DNA of 64,000 bases from Pedobacter sp. PLR (GCF_026239675.1 NZ_JAPIVQ010000001.1:124001-188000), one strand, 5' to 3'; shown: positions 26,132 through 35,214, counted from the first letter of the stretch. Program-made: numbers and translations. The notes: a model not told the origin generated them from the letters alone.

Positions 26132-27336
26132 ATGAAACCAAAATCCATGCTCGCCTACCCCTGTTTTCTTCTATTTTACCTGGGATTTATTATGGTAGCT
26201 CCAGCACAAAAAATAAGTTCAATTTAACTAAACAGATCCAGTCGGTAGTTTCCAAAGACAGTTTGCCTGGCCTTGCTGTAACTATTGTTGACACCAAAGG
26301 TGTCATATATAAAAAAGGCTTCGGATTTGCCAACATCCAGGCAGCAGAACCTTATACCTTGAAATCTATACAACCTATTGGGTCAGTCAGTAAAATGATA
26401 TTAGCTGTAGCACTTATGAAGGCAACAGAATTAGGCTACTTTACTTTAGATACCGATATCAATGAGATTCTTCCTTTTAAAGTAATTAATCCTTATCAAC
26501 CTGATCATGTAATTACAATAAGAAAACTGACGACCCACACCTCCGGCTTATTAGATAATCCAATTACTTTCCCCAATACTTACAAATTTGACCTGAAACG
26601 CAGGCCTTTCAGCAAGGATCTTATGCAGCTCATGAAAAGCATGGGTTATCAGCAAAAAATCAAGGACTCTACACTGAAAGAATTCAATTATAACTATTTA
26701 TCTACTGAAGGCAAATACTACAGTAAGGATAATTTTGTGAATATTTCTGATAGTCAAAAGTATGTTTACAGCAACATTGCAACAGCACTTATTGCCTATA
26801 TAATTGAAATTAAATCCGGAACTTCCTATAGTGCCTTTACCTCTGAATATATTTTCAAACCACTATCAATGAACCATTCAAGCTGGTTCACCGCTAATGT
26901 AAAGCTAAAAGATCAGGCAAGACTATATCACAACTCAAATCTCATCTTCCCATTATATGATTTCATTACTTATCCGGATGGAGGATTGAAAACTAATGCA
27001 TCCGACCTAAGTAAGTTCCTGGTAGATATGATCAATGGATTATCAGGAAGATCCGTTTTATTAAAACAAAAATCTTTTCAGACCATGTTTACACCTCAAT
27101 TTTCTAATCAGGATCCACCAAAGGGAATAAAGCTTGAGAGTAGAAACAAGGGTATCTTATGGAATTTGTACACAAATGCTACAATTGGACATGATGGAGA
27201 CGATCCGGGTGTTAGTGCATATATCCTTTTTAATCCCTCAAATGGTTTAGGAGGATTATTTCTCTGCAATAAATATCTGGAAGACAAGAGCCCCCTTGTA
27301 AACATCCTTACACAGACTGTAACTGAGGGTAAATAA
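26132..27336 (+). pseudogene. Class C beta-lactamase-fold serine hydrolase, split by a one-base frameshift in an A-run
   Basis: The frame from ATG 26132 gives a signal peptide (MKPKSMLAYPCFLLFYLGFI...APAQ) and stops at 26225-26227. The mature domain continues in another frame from about 26209 (KNKFNLTKQIQSVVSKDSLP...) to 27336. The shift falls in an A6 run at 26208-26213; seven A would rejoin both parts exactly. The mature domain has the serine hydrolase motifs GSVSKM (SxxK), YSNIATAL (YxN) and GHDGDDPG near the C-terminus, typical of the beta-lactamase/DD-peptidase/esterase family. Without the shift correction the mature domain has no ATG at its start (only an internal TTG at 26263). It may be a pseudogene, a phase-variable gene or a sequencing error. 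Confidence 0.75.
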
Positions 27337-27407
27337 ACTTTTCACATTGCAACTTATTGGACAGATTGAAAACTTTGATAAAAGTGTTCGGTAAGATAAA
27401 GACAGCA

Positions 27408-27445
27408 TCACAAAACAACTCAGTGCAGCCTGAGGTGTTTTGTGA
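27408..27445. terminator. Bidirectional terminator between convergent genes
   Basis: A 16-bp stem with one mismatch (TCACAAAACAACTCAG against CTGAGGTGTTTTGTGA) and a 6-nt loop. The A- and T-rich ends give a T-run on both strands. It lies between the beta-lactamase-like gene (+) and the siderophore-interacting gene (-). Confidence 0.75.
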
Positions 27446-27470
27446 AATTCAATTCTAAGCTCGTTCTACC

Positions 27471-28193
27471 CTATATCCAATACGCTTGTGCTTTAATATT
27501 TTTCGGAATCACGCCCATCATCTTTAAAGCACGTCTAAACCTTTGAATTGACAAACCATTTCCTGTGAGGTAAAAAAGCCCTTCTTTAAACATATCCGGA
27601 CAATCATTCCTCATCACTTCCAGACAAGATATTGCATTTTTAGCGGGGTTTCCCGGCGATTTTAAAACACCATGAACAGACAAGTCCAGCCGCTTTATAA
27701 CCTCTAAATTCTCCATCCTAAGTTCTAGTATTCCATGGTAATATTGGTTGTTGTTTCTAATTTCCCTGGCAAAGAGACTTACCAGACTTAGGCTTGTTTC
27801 GTCGCCAAAAAAGAAATGATATTTCTTCTCTTTTTCAAGCATTTTTCTCCCCCTGGGAATGACCATTTTCAGCTGCTCCCCACCTAAAAGATGTGTGGCA
27901 AAATGACTGCCCGGCCCGGCTCCATGAGTATGAAATATAATCTCACAACTCCCCTCTCCCTTATTAAACGCTGAAAGGGTGTAATTGCGAAATTCATGAT
28001 CGCTTACGCGGAAAGCGACTGCATCTCCAGGGTAAAAATCTGTTTCAGAAAAATCACCGGAAAAGCTTATTTTCTTAATTTCAGGAGTCAATTCTAAAAC
28101 TGAACTTACCCTCACCGATAGATATTTTGAGGCTAGTAAGCGCTCCATCGTATCACCGACCCACTTAAGTATTACACTCTTATTTCTTTCCAT
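27471..28193 (-). CDS. Siderophore-interacting protein (SIP), FAD-binding ferric reductase-like
   Basis: A 240-residue flavoprotein of the SIP/ViuB family. The FAD-binding barrel shows FYPGDAVAFRV, the flavin motif RNYTLSAFN and FHTHGAGPGSHFATHL; the C-terminal half is the NAD(P)H-binding-like domain (YHFFFGDETSLSLVSLFARE), ending FRRALKMMGVIPKNIKAQAYWI. Members reduce ferric siderophores or act as general flavin reductases in the cytoplasm. It is downstream of an AraC regulator on the same strand (97-bp gap), a frequent pairing in Bacteroidetes. No siderophore receptor is close by. Confidence 0.85.
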   Translation of the reverse strand: MERNKSVILKWVGDTMERLLASKYLSVRVSSVLELTPEIKKISFSGDFSETDFYPGDAVAFRVSDHEFRNYTLSAFNKGEGSCEIIFHTHGAGPGSHFATHLLGGEQLKMVIPRGRKMLEKEKKYHFFFGDETSLSLVSLFAREIRNNNQYYHGILELRMENLEVIKRLDLSVHGVLKSPGNPAKNAISCLEVMRNDCPDMFKEGLFYLTGNGLSIQRFRRALKMMGVIPKNIKAQAYWI

Positions 28194-28290
28194 GTCCTTC
28201 CGTTTTTTGTTGGGACAAAGTAATGGAAAACAAGAAAATCAATCAATGAACAGATCTGCGGAAACACAGGACTATTTGCGGTATTAAGAA

Positions 28291-29148
28291 CTATATCCTA
28301 TGTTTTTTCCGAAAATGCATGGGAGGAATACCGACTATCTTAGTAAACAGCCGGATAAAATAGGCCGGGTCAGAATAGCCTAGGTTATAAGCGATCTCTT
28401 TGACCGTATTATCAGAATAATAAAGCATCCTTTTAGCCTCCATAACAATTTCCTGATGTATCCAGTAGCTTACCGGATAACCGGAACTCTCCTTCACTGC
28501 TTCATTCAGATAAGATGGCGATAAATTTAGGGATGCGGCATATTCAGACGGACTTTTCATTGTCCTGTAGCTCATTAACAACAAGCTTCTGAATTCACGG
28601 TTAATAATTGTTGTACGGAGATTGGATGGAGAAGATGACCGGATTTTCTTTTGATAACCTACAGTGAACAAGCTCAGACAAACATCAAGCATGGCACGTT
28701 TTGGCTGCTCATCAAAACTACCATACTTTTCGGAATCAAATGTCTGCAACAATTGAATGCAATCTTTTAACAGGGTTGATTCATCCTGGTCTATGTTAAC
28801 CAGCGTGTTTTGAATACCAGCTTCCATTAAAACCATACGGAACGGATCTTGAATACAAACCGGGTCTACTACAATGACGTATGAAAGAGTCTCTTCGGTC
28901 GAAATTCCGTAGTGTACTTGTCCCGGAAATATGCAAAAAATAGCAGCGCCTTCAATTACCACCTCCTGAAAATCAACCATCAATCTGGTACTTCCAGATT
29001 CCTGATGTATCAATACATAGTAATCATCCCGATGCGCCGGATGAGTTGACAATGTATACCACTCAGGCTCTAATTGTAGGACTTCGAATAAAGCTTTACC
29101 CCTTTCCTGTAACTTGAATAAAGGTATTGGGGAGGACTTGTTCGTCAT
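28291..29148 (-). CDS. AraC-family transcription regulator
   Basis: A 285-residue regulator with an N-terminal cupin-like sensor (about 20-120, AIFCIFPGQVHYGIS) and a C-terminal AraC double helix-turn-helix: LNLSPSYLNEAVKESSGYPVS for the first and NTVKEIAYNLGYSDPAYFIR...FTKIVGIPPMHFR for the second. It probably controls the SIP gene immediately downstream. Signal unknown. Confidence 0.9.
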   Translation of the reverse strand: MTNKSSPIPLFKLQERGKALFEVLQLEPEWYTLSTHPAHRDDYYVLIHQESGSTRLMVDFQEVVIEGAAIFCIFPGQVHYGISTEETLSYVIVVDPVCIQDPFRMVLMEAGIQNTLVNIDQDESTLLKDCIQLLQTFDSEKYGSFDEQPKRAMLDVCLSLFTVGYQKKIRSSSPSNLRTTIINREFRSLLLMSYRTMKSPSEYAASLNLSPSYLNEAVKESSGYPVSYWIHQEIVMEAKRMLYYSDNTVKEIAYNLGYSDPAYFIRLFTKIVGIPPMHFRKKHRI

Positions 29149-29442
29149 GAATTATATAGTAACAGTTTAAAACTGTAAAGTACGGTATATATCTGTAGAA
29201 AGGTAGACAAGAGATCAGAATCACTGGACTTTTTAGGGTATATACATCTTCATTGATAACTAATTACATGACCTACTCAACGAATAAACACGTTGTATGT
29301 ATAAGCTGGCAGAGCCGATTCCGTTTTAAATTGGCAGATATTTACTATCGTATCATTGCCAAAAAAAACGGCAAGAAACTCTCGACAACTTGTTTAAAAA
29401 CAGGCATTGGAAGATCATTAGCTTAATGATATGATCAGAATT
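29149..29442. other. Intergenic region with a possible small coding remnant
   Basis: A 52-codon plus-strand frame at 29268-29426 (from ATG to TAA) contains FKLADIYYRIIAKKNGKKLS, loosely like the end of an IS110-type transposase. The resemblance is weak and no inverted repeats or partner segment were seen, so I do not call it a gene. Confidence 0.25.
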
Positions 29443-30102
29443 TCAGGATGGTTTCCCAGGCATGTGTTTCAATTTCTCTTTTAAAACATGGTATTCTTTT
29501 TCCAGATGTCGGAAAGCGGCTATAAATTCTGGACGCTGTAAGCGATAGTATAATTTAATCCGGTTGATTCCCCTACGATGATACTCCTTTACCTTTTGTC
29601 TTGCTGCTCCGTGTGTTTCCATCATTGCATGTCCAATATAAGGTACCCGTTGTTCCTTTGAAATTAACGCCCCACCGGCTATAAATAAGTCTACATTATC
29701 CGGTTCAGTCTGTTTCTGCCATTTTAAAAGCGGCTCTAACCAGTTTTCTGGTTGTCCCATTGTTAATACCGTGGTCGTTCCAAAAGGCAGGTACTGAGCG
29801 GAAAGTCTTTTACGAAAAACCTTCAAAGAATCCCTAGCCAGAAAGACAGGTGCTTTCTTATAATCGCCGAACACATCGGTTGGATGAATGTGCCTATCAA
29901 TAAAACCAGATGTGACCAACTTTCCCTGCGCATCAATTTCCTTTTTTGTCTTGAATTTGACTGAGCTTTCGGGTATAATGCTCTCAATGTTACTCCAAAG
30001 TAAAAAAACAATAAAAAGCATATCATTACAACTGCCGGTCGTACAAGGTATAAATTCATCAATCTTTCTTTTAGAAGTTTTAGGTCTAAACCAAAATAGC
30101 AT
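29443..30102 (-). pseudogene. Truncated amidohydrolase fragment
   Basis: From about residue 50 the frame reads KTKKEIDAQGKLVTSGFIDRHIHP, then LPFGTTTVLTMGQPENWLEPL and DNVDLFIAGGALISKEQ, the metal-binding strand (HxH) and following part of amidohydrolase-superfamily enzymes. The preceding 45-50 residues do not look like the normal N-terminal strands, and the frame ends 219 residues in, before the other metal ligands and the C-terminal half expected in a 400-550 residue enzyme. It is a broken gene in a zone with other fragments. Confidence 0.65.
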
Positions 30103-30345
30103 AACCTATTTAAATTCCCATTACCTAAATGTATCCAAATTAATCTAACAACAAACCAATTAACCCTGTAAACCAAACGATAACACTCAGCTCTCACTGG
30201 AAAAACCACTAAAAAAGGTAATATACCGATCCCGAAATACCTTAGAGAAATCCAGGTTTTTCAAACAAATTTCGTTTTACACTAAGGAAAAACTAAATTG
30301 AATGCAACGTTCTATCTCAGAATCATCATATCTCTAAAAAACAAT

Positions 30346-30516
30346 ATGAAAGCGCTCTTAATCCTCCCGATATTCTTATTAATACTCAGCTGTAGCGAGG
30401 CTCAAACCCCGACTGAATCCTATGTTTTTGTTACTTACACTAATGAACTCAATAAAAAAGTTAGTGCCGAGGATCATGAATATTTTGGCAGAAGCCAGGG
30501 TCTTTTTAAATACCCC
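30346..30516 (+). pseudogene. Truncated lipoprotein gene start
   Basis: An ATG at 30346 begins a good lipoprotein signal (MKALLILPIFLLILSCSEAQ, lipobox Cys) followed by about 37 residues, SYVFVTYTNELNKKVSAEDH..., of no recognised family. At about 30517 the frame enters the antisense strand of the zinc dehydrogenase gene and ends at 30621 with meaningless sequence. The natural 3' end seems to have been lost at this junction. Confidence 0.5.
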
Positions 30517-31530
30517 TTAAAGCTCCACCATTGCCTTGATCACACCATAATCAGGATCCAGCCAATTTTCAAATTCACCTTTAACTTCGCTAAACATCAC
30601 GCGATGTGTGATATATGTTGAAGGCTTAACCTGTCCGGTTTTCATAGAGGCAATCACATGATTAAAATCCTCAGAGGTCGCGTTCCTGCTACTCATTAAA
30701 GTGGCTTCACGCTTGTGAAACTCCGGATGATTGAAACTGATATCGCCTTTTTGTATACCAACTAGTACATATCTGGCACCATGTGCGAGGTATCGAAATC
30801 CATCATTAATAGCCTTTAAGCTTCCTGTAGCATCGATCACTACGGTCGGCATATCGCCATTAGTGATCGAAGTAATGGCTTCCAGACTATCTTCTTTCAG
30901 CGGATTTACGGAATGTTGCACCTCGAGGTTATCTGTACAAAACTTTAAGCGATTGTCGTTAATATCCATGGCAATTACCTTTGCTCCTGCAATACGGGCA
31001 AATTCCATGACTCCTAAACCAATTGGTCCGGCGCCGATCACCAGCACAAATTCACCAGAAACGATATTCGCTCTCCGGACGGCATGTGCGCCAATAGCAA
31101 GCGGCTCCACAAGGGCCAGTTCATCATAACCTAGCCCCTCGCCATGAACCAGCGAATACGAAGGCAGATTTAAATATTCAGTCATCCCACCATCAATGTG
31201 AACACCGGCAACATTCATTTTAACACAGCAGTTGGGCTTATCCGATTTACAGGCAATGCAGACACCGCAATTAAAATAAGGAATACAGGTGACCATTTCT
31301 CCGTTTTCAAAACCCACAGCGCCGTTGGCCTCGATTAATTCGGCCGAAAGTTCGTGTCCGAGGATACGAGGGTAATTAAAGTAGGGTTGCGTCCCCTCAA
31401 ACGCATGCAAATCAGTTCCGCATATGCCAATTCTCTTAATTTTGACCAGCGAATATTCTTTCTCTACTGACGGAATTTCCTTTTCTGAATACACCAGATT
31501 ACCGGGTGCCTCGCAAATTAATACTTTCAT
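30517..31530 (-). CDS. Zinc-dependent alcohol dehydrogenase (MDR family), sugar/aldonate type
   Basis: A 337-residue medium-chain dehydrogenase. Catalytic zinc ligands are in GICGTDLHAF (Cys37) and LGHELSAE (His59, Glu60); structural zinc cysteines at about 88, 91, 94 and 102; NAD-binding motif VIGAGPIGLGVMEFAR. It follows an L-fucose-dehydrogenase-like aldo-keto reductase by 2 bp and both are divergent from an AraC regulator. It resembles the L-threonine/sorbitol-type dehydrogenases used for L-galactonate, L-fuconate or similar oxidation. The exact substrate is inferred only from its partner. Confidence 0.82.
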   Translation of the reverse strand: MKVLICEAPGNLVYSEKEIPSVEKEYSLVKIKRIGICGTDLHAFEGTQPYFNYPRILGHELSAELIEANGAVGFENGEMVTCIPYFNCGVCIACKSDKPNCCVKMNVAGVHIDGGMTEYLNLPSYSLVHGEGLGYDELALVEPLAIGAHAVRRANIVSGEFVLVIGAGPIGLGVMEFARIAGAKVIAMDINDNRLKFCTDNLEVQHSVNPLKEDSLEAITSITNGDMPTVVIDATGSLKAINDGFRYLAHGARYVLVGIQKGDISFNHPEFHKREATLMSSRNATSEDFNHVIASMKTGQVKPSTYITHRVMFSEVKGEFENWLDPDYGVIKAMVEL

Positions 31531-31532
31531 TT

Positions 31533-32489
31533 TTATACCTTATTTATTTTATGCTCCGTAATGGCCGTTGTAATTTGATCAAAAATATCCTCTGGCAATG
31601 CGCCCATAGTCCAGTCCTCAATTGTACGTTGTATCTGCACGATATTTCTCGCTCCCATCACCACACGTGTGGCTTCCCGGATAGAAAACAAATAGCGTTG
31701 CGCCAAAGTAGCAAGCGGTATATTGTACATTTTTGCGATTTCATTAACTTTTACAGCATGGCTGATGTCCTGATTGCTAATCAGATCGCTGCCCGGAGGA
31801 TTTTCCCTGTACGCTTCAAAGCGATTTCCTAGTAGGGAAAAATGCAGTGAAGAGGCCGCGTAATAAGAGATATCATGTGCTTTGAGGTAAGGAATATCGC
31901 TTTCGAATGCAGATAAGTTACAAGCATCCAGCTTACAAAAACCTGATACTACCTGAAAGTTCTCCCTGGTGATATATGGTCTGAATTCAGCTGTTGGATT
32001 CCCTCCAACACCGATCATTTTTGTGAGTCCATCCGCCTGAATCCCCTTTAAAGTCGCTATAATCTCCTCAATTTTGTCCAGAGGAACGCATTGAGGCTCA
32101 TGTAAAAACAGCAGATCAACCTGATCCACACCTAACAAGTCCAGGCTTCTTTTCACGCTACTCCGCATGCCTTCAGGCGAATAGTCCAGCTTAAAATCAT
32201 ACGCTCCTGCTGCCTGCAACCGGCCTACTTTAGTACTGATGAAAGGACGTTCTCCAGTCCAGCTTTTTAATGCTTTCCCTACATATTTTTCAGAATTGCT
32301 ATAGGATGGCGCTGTATCCAAAGCTGTGATCCCCTTTTCAAAGGCGTAATGTAGACAAGCTATTGATTCTTCGGGATCTACCTCGCCCCAAACGCCCCCT
32401 AGACCAGAGGTGCCGTAAACTAATCGACTTCCTGCTCCGGGAAAATCACTTTTATAAATGTCCGGTTTAAATGTTGGTGTGAATTGCAT
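31533..32489 (-). CDS. Aldo-keto reductase, D-threo-aldose 1-dehydrogenase (L-fucose dehydrogenase)-like
   Basis: A 318-residue aldo-keto reductase with the tetrad Asp58 (ALDTAPSY), Tyr63, Lys87 (ISTKVGR) and His130 (LLFLHEP). The start GSRLVYGTSGLGGVWG and the overall layout match the D-threo-aldose 1-dehydrogenase / L-fucose dehydrogenase group, which oxidises L-fucose or L-galactose to the lactone. Two bases separate it from the zinc dehydrogenase, so they form one operon. The divergent AraC protein is the likely regulator. Other aldoses are possible substrates. Confidence 0.78.
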   Translation of the reverse strand: MQFTPTFKPDIYKSDFPGAGSRLVYGTSGLGGVWGEVDPEESIACLHYAFEKGITALDTAPSYSNSEKYVGKALKSWTGERPFISTKVGRLQAAGAYDFKLDYSPEGMRSSVKRSLDLLGVDQVDLLFLHEPQCVPLDKIEEIIATLKGIQADGLTKMIGVGGNPTAEFRPYITRENFQVVSGFCKLDACNLSAFESDIPYLKAHDISYYAASSLHFSLLGNRFEAYRENPPGSDLISNQDISHAVKVNEIAKMYNIPLATLAQRYLFSIREATRVVMGARNIVQIQRTIEDWTMGALPEDIFDQITTAITEHKINKV

Positions 32490-32665
32490 GTTTAAATTTG
32501 GTTAAATAGCTGCGTTTTCCTGATCTTGCCAGTCACCTTGCGAATCACCGGATCAATCAACTTTTCAAATAAACGCTGTTTTCTAAAACATAATCCCTGA
32601 AAATTGTCCAATCATTAAGATATATTGTCATCATCCGCGAATAAATGATGACTTTAGGTATAATT

Positions 32666-33532
32666 ATGAAGCCGCAACTGCTAAAAGTACTTTATGAAAA
32701 TGACCATTCTTTTGGTATCAGAAAAGAAATGGTGCCAAATATTAACAACAGGTGGCATTATCATCCTGAAATTGAACTCATACATTTTCATGCAGGTGGC
32801 GGCACTCAATTCATCGGCGATCATATTTCTCAGTTTGAACCGGGGGATGTCGTATTGGTTGGACGTAACCTTCCTCATTTCTGGAAATATGACGAGGTAT
32901 TTTTGAATGATCAAACAGGTGCGACCCCTTATTCTACCGTCATACATTTCTTTGAAAACTTCATTGGGGAGCGTTTTCTTCACCTGCCGGAAGCGAGGCA
33001 GATCAAAATATTGCTGGAAAAATCGGAAAGAGGAATCCTGCTAAAAGGAGATTCGGCAAAAAAAACAGGAAGTTTAATGGAGCTCATTTACCAATCAGCG
33101 GGCATCCAGCGGATTTTAGCATTAATAAACTGTTTATCTGAACTATCAACCAGCGACAACCTGATTCCCTTATCCTCTTTAGGTTTCAAATATAATTTCA
33201 GGGAATCGGAAAACCACCGCATCACCCTGATCTATAATTATTCCTTAAATCATTTTCAGAAGAAAATCAGGCTGGCAGATATTGCTGAAGTTGCCGGGAT
33301 GACGGCCAGCTCATTTTGCAGGTATTTTAAGCACCATACCAGTAAAACGTATTCCGATTTTTTAATGGAAATAAGGATCGGTTACGCTTGCAAACTGTTG
33401 CTGGCGAATCAGACCTCAGCAAAACAGATATGCTATGAAAGTGGGTTCAACAATTTCTCCAGTTTCCATCAGTGCTTTAAAAAAGTAACTGGCAAGACGC
33501 CTCAGGACTATAAAAAAGAATACAAATCCTAA
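32666..33532 (+). CDS. AraC-family transcription regulator
   Basis: A 288-residue regulator if started at the ATG at 32666 (MKPQLLKVLYENDHSFGIRK), where family members usually begin; ATGs at 32645 and 32648 would add 7 or 6 residues. The cupin domain (RWHYHPEIELIHFHAGGGTQ, then PGDVVLVGRNLPHFW) is followed by AraC helices ADIAEVAGMTASSFCRYFKH and SAKQICYESGFNNFSSFHQCF. It is divergent from the aldo-keto reductase gene across about 175 bp and probably controls that pair. Confidence 0.9.
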   Translation: MKPQLLKVLYENDHSFGIRKEMVPNINNRWHYHPEIELIHFHAGGGTQFIGDHISQFEPGDVVLVGRNLPHFWKYDEVFLNDQTGATPYSTVIHFFENFIGERFLHLPEARQIKILLEKSERGILLKGDSAKKTGSLMELIYQSAGIQRILALINCLSELSTSDNLIPLSSLGFKYNFRESENHRITLIYNYSLNHFQKKIRLADIAEVAGMTASSFCRYFKHHTSKTYSDFLMEIRIGYACKLLLANQTSAKQICYESGFNNFSSFHQCFKKVTGKTPQDYKKEYKS

Positions 33533-33534
33533 AG

Positions 33535-33573
33535 AAAAACAGGCTGTCCTTCATTTTCGGACAGCCTGTTTTT
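33535..33573. terminator. Strong bidirectional terminator
   Basis: A perfect 15-bp stem (AAAAACAGGCTGTCC with GGACAGCCTGTTTTT) and a 9-nt loop, with T-runs on both strands, placed 3 bp after the AraC stop (+) and 23 bp from the SDR stop (-). Confidence 0.92.
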
Positions 33574-33595
33574 AAAGATTAAGTACTCAAGAATA

Positions 33596-34336
33596 TCAGG
33601 CATTCAAGCCACCATCAATTGTAATGGCAGTTCCGGTAATGTATCTTCCTTCTTCGCTGGCCAGATAAGCAACCAGACCAGCAATATCCTCGCCTGTTCC
33701 ATAGTCTGAAAGTGCCATGCGGCTCCTCAGAAAATCGGCCAGGTCAGTATCTGAAGGGTTCATATCGGTATTAATCGGGCCTGGCTGTACAAGGTTCACC
33801 GTGATGCCCTTAGCACCCAGATCTCTGGCTAATCCCTTGGTAAAACCTGCAAGCGCAGCTTTACTCATGGTATACAAAGTAGTTTGAGGACTACCTGCGT
33901 TATCAGCCATATTGCTGCCAATGGTGATGATCCTGCCATTGCCGGGCATCTGAGGTGCCGCAGCAAGGGCTGCTACATATACCGCCCGAACGTTGATCGC
34001 CATGATTTCTTCGTAATCTTCGAGTGTGTGTGATTCAAATTCCTTACCGATATATATTCCGGCATTGTTCACCAGAATATCAATAGGACCAAGTTCTGCA
34101 ATGGTTTTTTGAATGGCAGCTGTTAAAGCTTTCGGGTCGATACTGTCTGCTTCCACAGCTGAGGCTTGTCCGCCATTCGCGTTAATTTCTTCAGCTACAG
34201 CGTCTGCTTTTTTCCTGGATTTAGAATAGGTTAATACGACAGTTGCACCTTCTTCTGCCAGTCTTTTGCTGATTGCGGCTCCCATTCCACGGCCACCGCC
34301 GGTAATAAATGCTATTTTGTTTTCTAAACGTTTCAT
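33596..34336 (-). CDS. SDR-family oxidoreductase (3-oxoacyl-ACP reductase-like)
   Basis: A 246-residue classical short-chain dehydrogenase: TGGGRGMG (12-19), NNAGIYIG, the catalytic Ser in TIGSNMADNAGS, YTMSKAAL (Tyr/Lys), and GRYITGTAITIDGG at the end. Divergent from an HxlR regulator, an arrangement common for quinone- or aldehyde-induced reductases. Substrate unknown. Confidence 0.88.
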   Translation of the reverse strand: MKRLENKIAFITGGGRGMGAAISKRLAEEGATVVLTYSKSRKKADAVAEEINANGGQASAVEADSIDPKALTAAIQKTIAELGPIDILVNNAGIYIGKEFESHTLEDYEEIMAINVRAVYVAALAAAPQMPGNGRIITIGSNMADNAGSPQTTLYTMSKAALAGFTKGLARDLGAKGITVNLVQPGPINTDMNPSDTDLADFLRSRMALSDYGTGEDIAGLVAYLASEEGRYITGTAITIDGGLNA

Positions 34337-34360
34337 ATTATTTTGTTATTGATTTCTATT

Positions 34361-34388
34361 CAAAAGTAGATACTAATAACTATTTTTG
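34361..34388. promoter_or_regulatory. Imperfect palindrome in the SDR/HxlR divergent promoter
   Basis: The 28 bases read as an imperfect inverted repeat with CAAAAGTAG at one end and CTATTTTTG at the other. Each end also gives a Bacteroidetes -7-like TAnnTTTG on one strand (TACTTTTG on the minus strand, TATTTTTG on the plus strand). This is a plausible HxlR operator overlapping both promoters, but no well-spaced TTG -33 element was seen. Confidence 0.4.
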
Positions 34389-34431
34389 TGGGTAAACACT
34401 AAATTGTCAGGTACTAACAAAAAGGTAAGAA

Positions 34432-34815
34432 ATGAGAAAGGAATCATCTACGAATGCTATCAATGAAAAACAGATCAAAGACAGTTGCGGTATGGCCTAT
34501 TCATTATCGGTATTAGGGGGCAGATGGAAGCCTGCGATACTTTGCCGGTTGATGTACCAAACCATGCGCTATAGTGATCTGAGAAATTCGATAGAACAAA
34601 TTTCTGAAAGGATGTTGGTTTCGCAATTGCGTGAGCTGGAAGCTGATCAGGTGGTCAAACGGACGGTTTACCCGGTTGTTCCGCCAAGGGTAGAATACGA
34701 ACTAACCGCGCTCGGTTTAAGTATGAGACCGATGCTGAAAGCCATGTCCGACTGGGGCAACATGCACCGCAGCAAGGTTAATCCGGATGCCGATATTGTG
34801 GTTTCGGAATTTTAG
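34432..34815 (+). CDS. HxlR-family transcription regulator
   Basis: A 127-residue winged-helix protein with the family signature CGMAYSLSVLGGRWKPAILC, followed by RYSDLRNSIEQISERMLVSQ and VEYELTALGLSM. The Cys near residue 19 is at the position of the redox- or electrophile-sensing Cys in members such as YodB. It probably represses the divergent SDR gene. Its stop is directly adjacent to the stop of the convergent XRE gene. Confidence 0.9.
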   Translation: MRKESSTNAINEKQIKDSCGMAYSLSVLGGRWKPAILCRLMYQTMRYSDLRNSIEQISERMLVSQLRELEADQVVKRTVYPVVPPRVEYELTALGLSMRPMLKAMSDWGNMHRSKVNPDADIVVSEF

Positions 34816-35214
34816 TTACGTTAAAAAAATATTATTCATGACGAGCTTTTCTTTAAGCATCTCAATCTTTCTGTCTTTTCGTTTAACCTTCTCTTCCAGT
34901 TCCTGAACCCGTTTCGTTAAAAGCTCCTGATATAATCCTCTTTCCAATAAAACCCGTTCCAACAAAGCAACATTACCCAGGTCAGTAGCTGAGCTTTGTG
35001 CCGCCTGAAGCGAGCTCTCTTGTAATTCTTTTACCAGATCACCCGGCTCAACATCAAAGAATTTAGCTATTTTCAATAACTGATCCACATTGATCATGTT
35101 CTGGCTTTCCAATTTGGAATAAGCAGATTGTGAGATTTTCAAGTATTCTGCAACGGTTTCCTGCGAAATCCCTTTATCCACACGGATTTTCCTGATTCTA
35201 TCTACTATATTCAT
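34816..35214 (-). CDS. XRE-family helix-turn-helix protein with C-terminal coiled coil
   Basis: A 132-residue protein. Residues 1-65 form an XRE/Cro helix-turn-helix (MNIVDRIRKIRVDKGISQET ... SQSAYSKLESQNMINVDQLL). Residues about 90-132 form a charged coiled coil (ELLTKRVQELEEKVKRKDRK). I use the ATG at 35214; the frame extends 34 codons upstream without similarity. It is divergent from the ABC exporter genes (177 bp) and may regulate them, though many such proteins are general. Confidence 0.82.
   Translation of the reverse strand: MNIVDRIRKIRVDKGISQETVAEYLKISQSAYSKLESQNMINVDQLLKIAKFFDVEPGDLVKELQESSLQAAQSSATDLGNVALLERVLLERGLYQELLTKRVQELEEKVKRKDRKIEMLKEKLVMNNIFLT

Noticed and set aside
26263..27336. 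Independent cytoplasmic beta-lactamase gene starting at 26263
   Set aside because: That position is a TTG inside the conserved SLPGLAV segment; the normal signal peptide is just upstream in another frame, so a frameshift explains it better.
29268..29426. Possible IS110-like transposase tail
   Set aside because: Only one short segment resembles it; no terminal repeats or other transposase domain, so mentioned only as a weak hint.
30298..30621. A 107-codon lipoprotein gene overlapping the zinc dehydrogenase
   Set aside because: Its last third is antisense to the dehydrogenase and its first codon is TTG; only the part from 30346 to about 30516 looks like real coding sequence, now truncated.
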